This document shows positions 1 to 7,746 of a stretch of 12,146 bases of DNA, in pieces. Position 1 is the stretch's first letter, and the number at the start of each line of letters is the position of its first letter. Origin of the DNA: Treponema sp. Its GTDB lineage: Bacteria > Spirochaetota > Spirochaetia > Treponematales > Breznakiellaceae. The notes under the pieces were generated by a model. That model ran no database searches, was not told where the DNA came from, and saw nothing but the letters and a program-made list of their open reading frames with translations. The position numbers and the translations under genes were made by a program. The DNA is taken from NCBI GenBank assembly GCA_031266695.1, contig JAISAK010000322.1:1-12146 (forward strand), written 5' to 3'.

Positions 1-384
1 GGTAGAATGTTCTTTTTTTTTAGAGAATTTGTTTTCATACAAGCCTCCATAGAAATTGAATGGATTAGTATAACATGGTTTACAAAATACATTCAAGGCA
101 ATATTTCATACCCCAGCGATACAAACGAAAGCAGGATATTCCCCCGCGGGGAGAAGTCATGTGTTTCATTCGTGGTGCAAGAGGTAGAATCTATTACCTT
201 GAGTGTTTTTTTGTAGATAAAGAAGTCACCGGGCAGGCAAAGCCAAGGGGGGCGAAATAAAAGCGCCCTATTAAGGGGCGTTGTTGAGAGAAGTTGACTG
301 CGCCCAGCGCACAATAAAGGTCGCAGTACTGAACAAAGGCGCGAGGGTTTTAATCCGAGCGGCGCGCTGCGGGGTATAAGGTCT

Positions 385-451
385 TTTCTTGTATGAACCA
401 CGAACGAACCAGGGATTACAGTACACAAGTTCGTGTTTTTCGTGTGGTTTG
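385..451. repeat. Imperfect inverted repeat (ACCACGAA type)
   Basis: The left arm, around 385-400, reads AACCACGAACGAACC. The right arm, around 430-450, carries TTCGTG, CGTGTGGTTT and GTGGT words that are partly its reverse complement. The match is imperfect. The words are the same as those in the stronger palindrome at 562-657, which suggests a related or decayed copy of one repeat family. Confidence 0.35.
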
Positions 452-561
452 TGGTAAATTTTCTTTACTGTTTTTTAAACTGAGAATTCCTGAACGGGTG
501 CTGCCTTGTAATGACTAAACACAAAGAAATATAAATAACCGCGAAGTCAAATAAGTCGAAG

Positions 562-657
562 TAAAGAGAGAAGAAATAACCACGGAGGACACGGAGTTAA
601 GAAAGGATTTGTTCCAAAAACTCCGTGTATCTCCGTGGTTTAATATTCTTCTCTTTG
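562..657. repeat. Long inverted repeat, MITE-like intergenic palindrome
   Basis: The left arm at 562-598 (AAAGAGAGAAGAAATAACC, then CACGGAGGACACGGAGTT) is nearly the reverse complement of the right arm at 619-657 (AACTCCGTG, TATCTCCGTGG, TTTAATATTCTTCTCTTTG). There are few mismatches and about 20 bases lie between the arms. The transcript of either strand would fold into a long hairpin. No coding capacity is present. Similar CACGGAG-rich palindromes are, to my knowledge, dispersed in intergenic regions of many environmental bacteria. Membership of a mobile, non-autonomous repeat family is inference. Confidence 0.6.
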
Positions 658-679
658 CTACTGCTATTTGCCGAATTCA

Positions 680-697
680 GTGCCCGGCACCTTTTTT
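680..697 (+). terminator. Short GC palindrome followed by a T run
   Basis: The palindrome GTGCCCGGCAC (680-690) is followed directly by C and six T residues. On the plus strand this has the form of a small intrinsic terminator, with a 4-bp stem and a 3-nt loop. No plus-strand gene ends here, so it may instead be part of the neighbouring repeat element or a remnant. Confidence 0.3.
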
Positions 698-730
698 ACC
701 TTCTTCGACTTCGTGGTGAATTTTTTCTTC

Positions 731-745
731 AAAGCATGCTGCTTT
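731..745 (-). terminator. Small hairpin just past the ftsK stop
   Basis: AAAGCA (731-736) and TGCTTT (740-745) form a perfect 6-bp stem with a 3-nt loop, 22 bases past the stop of the minus-strand ftsK gene. On the minus strand it is followed by A-rich rather than T-rich sequence. It is therefore not a canonical intrinsic terminator, though it could stabilise the mRNA 3' end. Confidence 0.25.
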
Positions 746-767
746 TAGGAGAATTTAACGGGGTACT

Positions 768-3032
768 CTATATTCCATGTAAAAGCTCTCTTGGCTTTGA
801 GCCTTGGGCGGGCCCGACGACGCCTTTCGCTTCCATTTCCTCAACAAGCCGGGCCGCGCGGTTGTAGCCGATCTTGAGCCGCCGCGGTATATAGCTGGCG
901 CTGGCCTTGCCCTGCTGAACCACAATCTCCAGCGCTTTGTCGTAGAGGGGATCGCTGCCTTCGGAGAAAAGGGAAGGGGAAAGCTCGTCGTCTTCGTCGT
1001 CGTAGAAAATTTCATCGTCAATGTAGTCGGGTTTGCCCAGGGTTTTGACGTGAGCGACCACGGCTTCCACTTCTTCTTCGGAAACAAAGGCTCCCTGCAT
1101 GCGGATGGGGAAGGGATCGACCACGCCGGCGTAGAGCATATCGCCCTTGCCCAGCAGCTTCTCCGCGCCCACCATGTCGATGATGATCCGGCTGTCCGTC
1201 TTGCTGGCAACCATGAAGGCGATTCGGCTGGGGATATTGGCCTTGATAAGGCCGGTGATCACGTCAATCGAAGGCCGCTGGGTGGCCAGTACCAAATGAA
1301 TGCCCACGGCGCGGCTCATGGCGCATAACCGGGCTACGGTGGATTCAAGCTCCTTGCCGGTGGTTGCCATAAGATCGGCAAACTCGTCGATTACCACTAC
1401 GATGTAGGACATGTGCTCCTGGGCGATATTCTTTTCGGCTATGCGTTTGTTGTAGCTGCGTATGTCCCGCACGCCCATAGAGTCCAGGCATGCGTAACGC
1501 CGCTCCATTTCGTAGATACAGTACTGCAATGCCTGAAAAGCTTTCTTCGGTTCGGTGATGACCGGGGTAAGCAGATGAGGTATGTCATTGTAAAGCTTGA
1601 GTTCCACAATTTTGGGATCGATAAGCATGAGCCGGCACTCCGCCGGATGCCGCTGGTAGAGAATCGAAAGGATCATGGCGTTGACGCAGACCGATTTTCC
1701 CGAGCCGGTTGCTCCCGCGATGAGCAGGTGGGGGGTCTGCACCAAATCCACGGTGACTGCCTCGCCGGTGATATCCTTGCCCAGTACCACCGGGATTTCA
1801 AGCTTTTTCCCTTCCCGCCGCTGTTCCCCCTCGATAATCTCCCGAAAAGAGACAATGTTTCGTTTTGCGTTGGGCACCTCAATGCCTACCGCGTGCTTGC
1901 CCGGAATGGGAGCGACGATGCGGACTGAGGAAGCGGCCAGGCGCAGGGCTATGTTGTCCTGGAGGTTGACGATTCTGGAAAGCTTTACCCCCGGCGCGGG
2001 GAGTATCTCGAACATGGTAATGACCGGCCCCTTTCGGATTCCCGTCACTTCCGCCTGTATCTTGAATTCCTCAAGGGTTCCCTTAAGGGTTACCGCGGCG
2101 TCTCTTGTCGCCTGATCGATGATCCAGTATTCGCCGTCGGGGTACTCGTTGAGAATATCCAGGGGTATCTTCCATGAACGGAGGACCTTTGGCGAAGGAA
2201 AGGCGGATTTTTTCCGGCGTTCCCGTTCCTCGTGTTCCAGGGCCGCGGCTTCCGCTTCCTTCAGGGCCCGTTCAACGTCGTCTTCGAGGGGTTCGGTGTT
2301 CCCGGTTTCAACAAAGGGTTCAACTTCTTCGACAAGCTCCGCTTCTTCTTCATCAGCTTTGTCTGCCGGGACCTCGTCCGTCATGGCCTCGTCCGCCGCA
2401 GCGCTGTCCGTTGCAACGCTGTCCGGCGCGGGTATGAATAAGGTTGTTCCGGCGTTATACTTCACGGCCCCGCTTTCGTTACCCCCGGTTCCTGCCGCGG
2501 CCTCCGGTTCCTTTTCCGGCGGGGGGATAAGTAAAGTTCCCGCCCTGCCCTTATAACCGCCGCTCCGGCGGAACCCCGCTCCCGTTCCGTAAAGGCCCGA
2601 AAAGAAAAGAGCGTTCTTCAGGGAATAGAGCGCAAGGACTTCAAGAACCGTAATAAGAACAATGACAAAGCTGAATCCCGTTTTGCCGGCAAAATCAAGA
2701 AAGGCAAACTGTTTTGAGCGGGTTTCAAAATCGCGGATAAAGGCAAAGCCCAGGGCCAGGGTTAAAAAGGGAAAGACGCCCGCGCTGAGGACAAAGATAC
2801 GATCCGGCCGCCATTTCGGATCTGCCAGAATGAACGCGGCGTAGCCAAGAAAAACCGGAATAAGAAAAGCGAGGACTCCGTAGGATCGGGCAAAAAAATC
2901 ACCGGGCGAAGGAGGAAAAATTCCAAAGCCAAAAAGGGCTTCCGCGACGGAAAAGCCAAGGAACAGGGTGATTATGCCCAACAGTACCGCCAGCGCAATA
3001 CCGGCGGCGCGGAATTTGAGATCCGTATCCAT
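768..3032 (-). CDS. ftsK: DNA translocase FtsK/SpoIIIE
   Basis: This is a septum-located, ATP-driven DNA pump that clears and segregates chromosome termini during division. The protein has 754 residues, close to Bacillus SpoIIIE and much shorter than E. coli FtsK. Four membrane segments lie near residues 9-35, 51-70, 79-99 and 117-137. An acidic low-complexity linker covers about 140-280 and contains a short internal duplication (AGTLLIPPP and AGTTLFIPAP). The alpha/beta motor follows: Walker A GATGSGKS at 440-447, Walker B VVVIDEFADL with D549/E550, then ATQRPSIDVITG. The C-terminal gamma winged helix (about 690-754, with SYIPRRLKIGYNRAA) would read polar chromosomal motifs. The ATG overlaps the TAA of the upstream transglycosylase gene (TAATG), so translation is probably coupled. 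It is the last gene of the three-gene unit. Confidence 0.97.
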   Translation of the reverse strand: MDTDLKFRAAGIALAVLLGIITLFLGFSVAEALFGFGIFPPSPGDFFARSYGVLAFLIPVFLGYAAFILADPKWRPDRIFVLSAGVFPFLTLALGFAFIRDFETRSKQFAFLDFAGKTGFSFVIVLITVLEVLALYSLKNALFFSGLYGTGAGFRRSGGYKGRAGTLLIPPPEKEPEAAAGTGGNESGAVKYNAGTTLFIPAPDSVATDSAAADEAMTDEVPADKADEEEAELVEEVEPFVETGNTEPLEDDVERALKEAEAAALEHEERERRKKSAFPSPKVLRSWKIPLDILNEYPDGEYWIIDQATRDAAVTLKGTLEEFKIQAEVTGIRKGPVITMFEILPAPGVKLSRIVNLQDNIALRLAASSVRIVAPIPGKHAVGIEVPNAKRNIVSFREIIEGEQRREGKKLEIPVVLGKDITGEAVTVDLVQTPHLLIAGATGSGKSVCVNAMILSILYQRHPAECRLMLIDPKIVELKLYNDIPHLLTPVITEPKKAFQALQYCIYEMERRYACLDSMGVRDIRSYNKRIAEKNIAQEHMSYIVVVIDEFADLMATTGKELESTVARLCAMSRAVGIHLVLATQRPSIDVITGLIKANIPSRIAFMVASKTDSRIIIDMVGAEKLLGKGDMLYAGVVDPFPIRMQGAFVSEEEVEAVVAHVKTLGKPDYIDDEIFYDDEDDELSPSLFSEGSDPLYDKALEIVVQQGKASASYIPRRLKIGYNRAARLVEEMEAKGVVGPAQGSKPRELLHGI

Positions 3033-5272
3033 TATCTATATATATCGGCAAAAGACCCGGCTAAACTCAAATCATAATACAGGCAGCCGTAGAGGAGGGC
3101 CGCGGCCAGAACTTTTCTTCCATAATTCCGGGTTTCGGGATATTCAATGGTTTCCAGGAAAAGATCGCCGGGAAGTTCCATTCCCCTGCCGGCGGCCTGC
3201 CTGTCCGCTTCGCGCCAGCGCCTGACCCGGTTCATGCCGCCGTTATAGGCAAGCAGGGCCAGAAGGGGGCTTTCCATGCGGTCGATTAGGTAGCCAAGGT
3301 AGACCGCGCCGATGCGGATGTTTGTCTCCGGGTCAAACAGGTTGAGGTTCCCTTCTTCACCGGCGCTCAGCCCCGCGCCCCTGTCGGGAGAGTTTCTTCG
3401 AATGCGTCCGGCCGTCTCCTCCGCCGTGGCGGGCATAAGCTGGGTCAGGCCCACCGCGCCCGCCCGCGAAACAATGCCGCTTTGGAAGGCGCTTTCCGTG
3501 CGGATAAGGCCGAAAAGCAGTTCCGGGGCAAGTCCGGTTTCCTTCGCGTACTTTTCAACCGTTTCCCGGAAGGGCCGCGGATAGTAAAGTTCCAGATCCC
3601 GCCGTCCGGGTTCGATATCATCCCTTTCCAAATAAGAAGAAATAAGCCGGATTGATTCGGCATACAAACCTGCCCCGGCAAGAGATTCCGCCAGAACCCG
3701 CAGATCTTCCCCGGTCAATTCATCTTCCAGTGCCCTGATATAGGGTTCCGCAAAGCCGGCCGCGCCATACCTGAAAAAGTCCAGAAGAAACCGCAGGGCC
3801 GGTTTTTCCCTACCCGAACCGGAAGCCGCGCTGGCCCTGTCCCCGGCCGGGGCTTTGCCGGCTTCCGGCAGCTCCGGAAAAGGCTCCCCCAGGGCGGCGG
3901 CGCTCAGGGCGTGGTAGTAAAGGGCAGATTTTTCCGCTTCGCGGGCGGCGCGCAGAAAAGCGGCGGCCGGCGAATCGGCCCCGCCTTCCGTCCCGGCCGC
4001 GGCACGGGCCCCGGCGCTTTCCTCCGGTGAGAGAAAACCTTCCTCCAAAGCCCGGCCGATGATGTAGGCGTATTTCGCTGTCGATGCCCCGTCGGAACGA
4101 TTTTTAATCAGCGCGAAAATCCGTACAAGATCGCCCCACTGCCGCCCCGCGGTAAGGAGGCGGGCAAGATTGTCCAGGATATCGGAAAAATAGAGATCGT
4201 TGTTCCATTGGGGAATATAAAGGGCGGCCTGTTGAGCAGCCCTGCCGGGGCTTCGGGTCAGCGTTGAATCGAGGATGTACCAGATGCAGGCGTCTTCCTG
4301 AACCGGGTCGGGGGCAAAGGGCCGGGCCCGGGTAAAAAGCTCTATCCCCCGGTCAAGGCGGCCCCGCTGCCGGGCCATACGCGCCGCGAAAAAAAGAAGA
4401 CGGAACCGGATGTTTGAAACCTCCGCGGCAAAGCGCCCCTCCGCGGAAAACAGGGAAGGAGCTTCCGGAGAAGTTTCCCCGGGAATCTTTCCGGGATTTT
4501 CCGCAAGTTCTTTTTCCCAGCCCAGAAACAGATCGAGACCTTCTTCACCCGAGTCTGTGTACTGGAAGCACCTTCCCAGATCGTTCAATAAATTTGGGTA
4601 TTGAAAAAACAGCGCGGGGCCGGCGGCCAGACAGACCCGGAAAGATTCCAGGGCTTCCGCGTAACGGGAACGGGACGCGGCGATGTATCCGTCCAGGGCC
4701 GCCGATTCGGCGGGGCTGAAAAGGCCGGGGCCGCGTTCCCGGCATTCGCGCAGGACATAGAGAGCCGCTTCGCCGGGGAAAGGATCCCCGCCCGCGCTTC
4801 CTGTTATCCGGACGCCGTTTTCTGTCCGGGCGCCGGCCGGCGGCCCCAGCAGAAAAGCCAGGGCCCTTTCCCGCGTCTCTTCCGGCGGGGCGGCAAGAAC
4901 ATCGAAGGCGGCAGCCCAGGACGGAGGCGCTTCCCGTTTCAGGCGGGCGTATACCCTTGGGGAGACCGCCTCTCCCCGGTACAGAAGCTTGAGAAGCTCT
5001 TCGGCCGCGGCCTTTCTGACATAGGGATTGGAACTGCCCAGGGCCTTTTCAAAATAAGCCCCGGCCCCGGTTGGCCGGGCGGCAGTTTCGGCGGAGTCCG
5101 CTGTAGCGGATGCCGATTCCGCCGCGCTAAGCAGGCCCCGGTAAAAATCAGGCTGCGGGCCGGCCGCGCAGAAAACAAAACCGAAAAACAGGAAAAGGAC
5201 AACAAGAAAAGAATTCAATCCCAAAAATGACGCAGAGCCCGGAGCGTCTTCGCGGGGATTCCGGCCTTCCAA
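3032..5272 (-). CDS. Slt-type soluble lytic murein transglycosylase
   Basis: This enzyme cleaves peptidoglycan glycan strands, leaving 1,6-anhydro ends, in the periplasm. Residues 19-39 form a hydrophobic export signal, probably a signal peptide; FVFCAAG is a poor lipobox. Residues ~45-560 are Ala/Leu/Glu-rich helical repeats resembling the superhelical scaffold of Slt70. The C-terminal SLT domain (about 575-730) has the catalytic glutamate E593 in LIRTESAF, then GLTQLMPAT (608-616) and AYNGG (675-679). At 746 residues it is longer than E. coli Slt70. The assigned start is TTG, immediately after the TGA of the LysM gene; no strong Shine-Dalgarno is visible. An in-frame TTG at 5218 (residue 19) would give a shorter signal peptide lacking positive charge. 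The stop overlaps the ftsK start. Confidence 0.93.
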   Translation of the reverse strand: MEGRNPREDAPGSASFLGLNSFLVVLFLFFGFVFCAAGPQPDFYRGLLSAAESASATADSAETAARPTGAGAYFEKALGSSNPYVRKAAAEELLKLLYRGEAVSPRVYARLKREAPPSWAAAFDVLAAPPEETRERALAFLLGPPAGARTENGVRITGSAGGDPFPGEAALYVLRECRERGPGLFSPAESAALDGYIAASRSRYAEALESFRVCLAAGPALFFQYPNLLNDLGRCFQYTDSGEEGLDLFLGWEKELAENPGKIPGETSPEAPSLFSAEGRFAAEVSNIRFRLLFFAARMARQRGRLDRGIELFTRARPFAPDPVQEDACIWYILDSTLTRSPGRAAQQAALYIPQWNNDLYFSDILDNLARLLTAGRQWGDLVRIFALIKNRSDGASTAKYAYIIGRALEEGFLSPEESAGARAAAGTEGGADSPAAAFLRAAREAEKSALYYHALSAAALGEPFPELPEAGKAPAGDRASAASGSGREKPALRFLLDFFRYGAAGFAEPYIRALEDELTGEDLRVLAESLAGAGLYAESIRLISSYLERDDIEPGRRDLELYYPRPFRETVEKYAKETGLAPELLFGLIRTESAFQSGIVSRAGAVGLTQLMPATAEETAGRIRRNSPDRGAGLSAGEEGNLNLFDPETNIRIGAVYLGYLIDRMESPLLALLAYNGGMNRVRRWREADRQAAGRGMELPGDLFLETIEYPETRNYGRKVLAAALLYGCLYYDLSLAGSFADIYR

Positions 5273-6217
5273 TCAGTTTTTCGGCGGAACCCGGATGGTT
5301 GTTCCCGAGATAATAAGATCCGGATTACGGATATTGTTGAACCGGGCAATCCGGTGGTAGAGCCAGGGATCGCGGTAAAAGGCCTCGGAAATATCCCAAA
5401 GGGTATCGCCCCAGCGAATCTTGTAGGGGGCGCCCTCCTGGGGAATAGTTGCGGGAACCTTATACGAAGAAACCGGAGCAGGCGGACGGACCCGTCCTCC
5501 GCTCTGTCGCTGAACGGGAGGAGGCGCGGAAGGGGCCTGTATCACCGGCGGAGGAGCGGGGGGCTGAACCGCCGGAACCTCTTGCCGGGCCGGAGGCGGC
5601 TGCGGGGCCTGGCTTGCCGGCGGCGCCGGGGGAATAACTCTTTCGACGACGGGTTTGCTTGTTATTCTCCGCAAAGTACTTCTGCCGCCAAGAAAAAAGA
5701 ACCAGAGGGCGGCGACGATCAGGATAAGAGCTATGCCGATAATAATGAGTACAATCCAGGGGAATTTTTTCGTTTCTTCACTGTCTGACGCGGCGCTGTC
5801 TTCATAGAGGGCGCTGGGAGGCTCCTCATTTTGCTCCAGTTCAAAATCGGGAATCTCATATTCCCGGTTATCTTCGTCCAGGGATTTAAGGGAGACATTG
5901 AGCATCTGATGTTCTCCGCCGGTGCTGGTATCCAGATCAATAGCATCCGCCGTAATATCTCCGTTTTTCGTGGAAGAAATCACCAATTCAATAGAAGGCT
6001 CCCCTTTCGGTTTGGGTTTAATGTTTTCAACAACCAGGCTGCCAATATACTGGGCATCGGCCATAGTCCGGGTGAAACTTCTATAAAGATCGATCTGTAC
6101 ACTACGCTGTTTATCATGGACGGTAGTAAGAATAAGCCGCTTTTTAACGGCGGAATTTTCTTCCATGATAGAATAGAATTCCCCGTTAGCAATTTTGATC
6201 CCAATAGTTGATGCCAT
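5273..6217 (-). CDS. Hsp70 substrate-binding-like domain, membrane segment and LysM protein
   Basis: This 314-residue protein has an unusual layout. Residues 3-110 align by eye with the DnaK substrate-binding beta domain: IGIKI near the start, SVQIDLYRS, YIGSLVVENIKPKPKGEPSI (compare DnaK LGQF...INPAPRGMPQIEV) and NGDITADAIDLDTSTG. There is no ATPase domain and no helical lid. An acidic linker covers 112-149, a single membrane helix 153-176, a Pro-rich stretch 190-250, and a C-terminal LysM domain 264-314 (YKIRWGDTLWDIS to ISGTTIRVPP) should bind peptidoglycan. Topology is uncertain: a cytoplasmic N-terminus is expected, yet the residues just after the helix (R179, R183, R184, K188) are basic. 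The ATG has a good AAGGAG 7 nt upstream. It is first in the operon with the transglycosylase and ftsK genes. Its function is unknown; it may be an envelope or division scaffold. Confidence 0.85.
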   Translation of the reverse strand: MASTIGIKIANGEFYSIMEENSAVKKRLILTTVHDKQRSVQIDLYRSFTRTMADAQYIGSLVVENIKPKPKGEPSIELVISSTKNGDITADAIDLDTSTGGEHQMLNVSLKSLDEDNREYEIPDFELEQNEEPPSALYEDSAASDSEETKKFPWIVLIIIGIALILIVAALWFFFLGGRSTLRRITSKPVVERVIPPAPPASQAPQPPPARQEVPAVQPPAPPPVIQAPSAPPPVQRQSGGRVRPPAPVSSYKVPATIPQEGAPYKIRWGDTLWDISEAFYRDPWLYHRIARFNNIRNPDLIISGTTIRVPPKN

Positions 6218-6236
6218 TGGTCAACTCCTTATTTTG

Positions 6237-6265
6237 ACTCTAGAGGGCGAATTTCCCTTTGTCAA
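6237..6265 (-). promoter_or_regulatory. Sigma70-type promoter of the LysM-slt-ftsK unit
   Basis: On the minus strand a perfect -35 TTGACA (6265-6260) is followed by a 17-bp spacer and TAGAGT (6242-6237) as the -10, which matches 4 of 6 consensus bases. Transcription would begin near 6230, at the AAGGAG ribosome binding site, giving a leader of only about a dozen bases. The spacer contains the partial palindrome GGGAAATTCGCCC. Confidence 0.6.
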
Positions 6266-6287
6266 TATATATCGGCAAATATTATGT
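6259..6287 (+). promoter_or_regulatory. Candidate promoter of the TPR gene
   Basis: On the plus strand TTGTCA (6259-6264) precedes TATTAT (6280-6285, 15-bp spacing) or TTATGT (6282-6287, 17-bp spacing). Transcription would begin about 30 bases upstream of the ATG at 6323. Its -35 hexamer shares bases with the minus-strand -35, so the two promoters are back to back. It is weaker by consensus than the opposing promoter. Confidence 0.4.
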
Positions 6288-6322
6288 TTTGAAATAGGAT
6301 CATTTTACCGATAATTGAAATT

Positions 6323-7699
6323 ATGTTACTTCCAGTCGTGGCCGGAATAGCTTTTCTCGCTGTTGTTGCCGTCGCCTTTGTGATGCTAATGGGCCGTTCC
6401 CGGGGCAGTATCACCGGACGCGGCAAACGCGCCAAAGGCCGGGACGCTGTTCTAAAGGACGCCAACAAAAAGCTTGCCCAAAATCCACGGGATCCGGAAG
6501 CTCTTTACGCTATAGCGGATATTTGTTTTCAGGAAGAAACCTGGGACAAGGCCATGAAGAATTATGAAATATTGATGGAAATTTGCGCCACTTCTTCAAA
6601 CACGGGTATTAATGAATTTGAGGTGGATCTCCGCTTTGCGCTTTCGGCGCTGAAGCTCAACCTGCCCGATCAGGCTTACCGGGGATTCAGCGCCGCCCGC
6701 ATTATCAGGCAGGATAATTTTGAGGTAAATTACAACCTTGGCTACCTGGAATTCCAGAAAAAAAACTACGAGAAGGCGATTCATCTGCTTCAGCAGGCCA
6801 GGCAGCAAGACCCGGAGAGTTCCGCGGCGCTTCGTTATCTGGGACATGCCTTCTTCCGGATAAAAAAGCCCAGGGAGGCAATGAATTTTATCCGCAAGGC
6901 CATTGATCTTGCCCCGGACGACAAGGAATCCCTTTATACCCTGGCGGAGTGTTACTACGAGGCAAATCAGACGGAGCAGGCCCAGCGCATTTTCACTCAT
7001 CTCAGGGCTGATCCGGTAATGGGTCCCAGCGCCTGTCTTCTTTCGGGGACGATCAATTCCGATGCCCGCCAGTACGAAGCGGCAATTCAGGATTTTGAAA
7101 TCGGTCTCAGGCATCAGGACATCAAACCCGATGTGCTTGTGGAACTGCGTTACCGGCTGGCGTCCGCCTACCTCAAAAAAAACGCAATCGACAAGGCTCT
7201 TCCTCTGCTTAAGCAAATACAACTGGAAAATTCCAATTATAAGGATGTCAATGTTCTTGTCGGCAAATATCAGGAACTCAATGCCAACAAGAACCTTCAG
7301 ATTTTCCTTATGGCCCCTTCCGCGGACTTTGTTGCCCTTTGCCGCAAGATAGTGATGAACTATTTCCGGAAGGCAAAGGTAAAAATTACCAACATATCGG
7401 TAAACAAGAGTGAATGGGCGGATATTTTGGCCGAGGTCGATACTCCCAAATGGGCGGATCTGATCATGTTCCGGTTTATCAGAACCCAGGGCTCCATCGG
7501 CGAACTTATTGTGCGGGATTTTCACTCCCACCTTAAAGAGGTAAAGGCCGGAAAAGGCATCTGCGTTACCGTCGGCACCTATACAGAAGAAGCAAAGCGC
7601 TACACCGAGGCAAGGCTGATTGATTTGATTGAGCGAGACAGGCTTTCGGCCATGTTGAACGCGGTTGACGCGCGCCCCCAGGCTGCGGCGAAAAAGTAG
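6323..7699 (+). CDS. Membrane-anchored TPR protein with C-terminal Mrr-like domain
   Basis: The protein has 458 residues. A single membrane helix (3-23) is followed by a strongly basic stretch (25-40), so by the positive-inside rule the body faces the cytoplasm. About seven tetratricopeptide repeats span ~58-304, clearest at 133-165 (YNLGYLEFQKKNYEKAIHLL), 166-199 and 271-304. These usually mediate protein-protein contacts. Residues ~333-447 resemble the Mrr/restriction-endonuclease-like fold: RKIVMNYF, a strand pair around EWADILAEV and WADLIMFRF, then ELIVRDF, GKGICVTVGTYTEEA and LIDLIERDRL. The expected QxK catalytic pair is not evident, so it is probably a non-cleaving relative. The ATG has no strong Shine-Dalgarno. 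It is divergent from the LysM operon and followed 47 bases later by a small gene, probably co-transcribed. Confidence 0.88.
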   Translation: MLLPVVAGIAFLAVVAVAFVMLMGRSRGSITGRGKRAKGRDAVLKDANKKLAQNPRDPEALYAIADICFQEETWDKAMKNYEILMEICATSSNTGINEFEVDLRFALSALKLNLPDQAYRGFSAARIIRQDNFEVNYNLGYLEFQKKNYEKAIHLLQQARQQDPESSAALRYLGHAFFRIKKPREAMNFIRKAIDLAPDDKESLYTLAECYYEANQTEQAQRIFTHLRADPVMGPSACLLSGTINSDARQYEAAIQDFEIGLRHQDIKPDVLVELRYRLASAYLKKNAIDKALPLLKQIQLENSNYKDVNVLVGKYQELNANKNLQIFLMAPSADFVALCRKIVMNYFRKAKVKITNISVNKSEWADILAEVDTPKWADLIMFRFIRTQGSIGELIVRDFHSHLKEVKAGKGICVTVGTYTEEAKRYTEARLIDLIERDRLSAMLNAVDARPQAAAKK

Positions 7700-7746
7700 C
7701 TCCCGCCCTTTCTTGCGGTTCCGCGTGTTTCGTAGTATAAGGTTTT

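Larger units (their letters stand above)
1..767. other. Gene-free intergenic region with palindromic repeats
   Basis: I found no supportable gene here. The open frames are short, have no convincing ribosome binding site, overlap each other on both strands and translate to nothing recognisable. The region is visibly AT-richer than the genes to its right. It holds several imperfect palindromes, listed separately, built from recurring words such as ACCACGAA, CACGGAG and their complements. Positions 245-280 also contain a weak hairpin (CGCCC/GGGCG). No tRNA-like GGTTCGA arm was seen. This is probably repeat-rich spacer beyond the 3' end of ftsK. Confidence 0.6.

Noticed and set aside
93..428. Minus-strand open frame of 111 codons in the left spacer
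   Set aside because: Crosses repeat-like sequence, overlaps other short frames, and its translation (Cys/Leu/Pro/Arg-rich) resembles no protein family.
4601..5230. Plus-strand open frame (209 codons) opposite the transglycosylase gene
   Set aside because: GC-rich shadow frame with Arg/Gly/Pro-rich, low-information translation; the minus-strand gene explains the region.
3038..6279. 15-base direct repeat ATATATATCGGCAAA at 3038-3052 and 6265-6279
   Set aside because: Half is simple AT repeat; one copy is inside the transglycosylase 3' end and the other in a promoter. Chance is a sufficient explanation.
6596..7531. Long minus-strand open frame (311 codons) opposite the TPR gene
   Set aside because: It lies entirely antisense to a gene with clear TPR repeats, has no recognisable domain, and no supporting ribosome binding site was seen.
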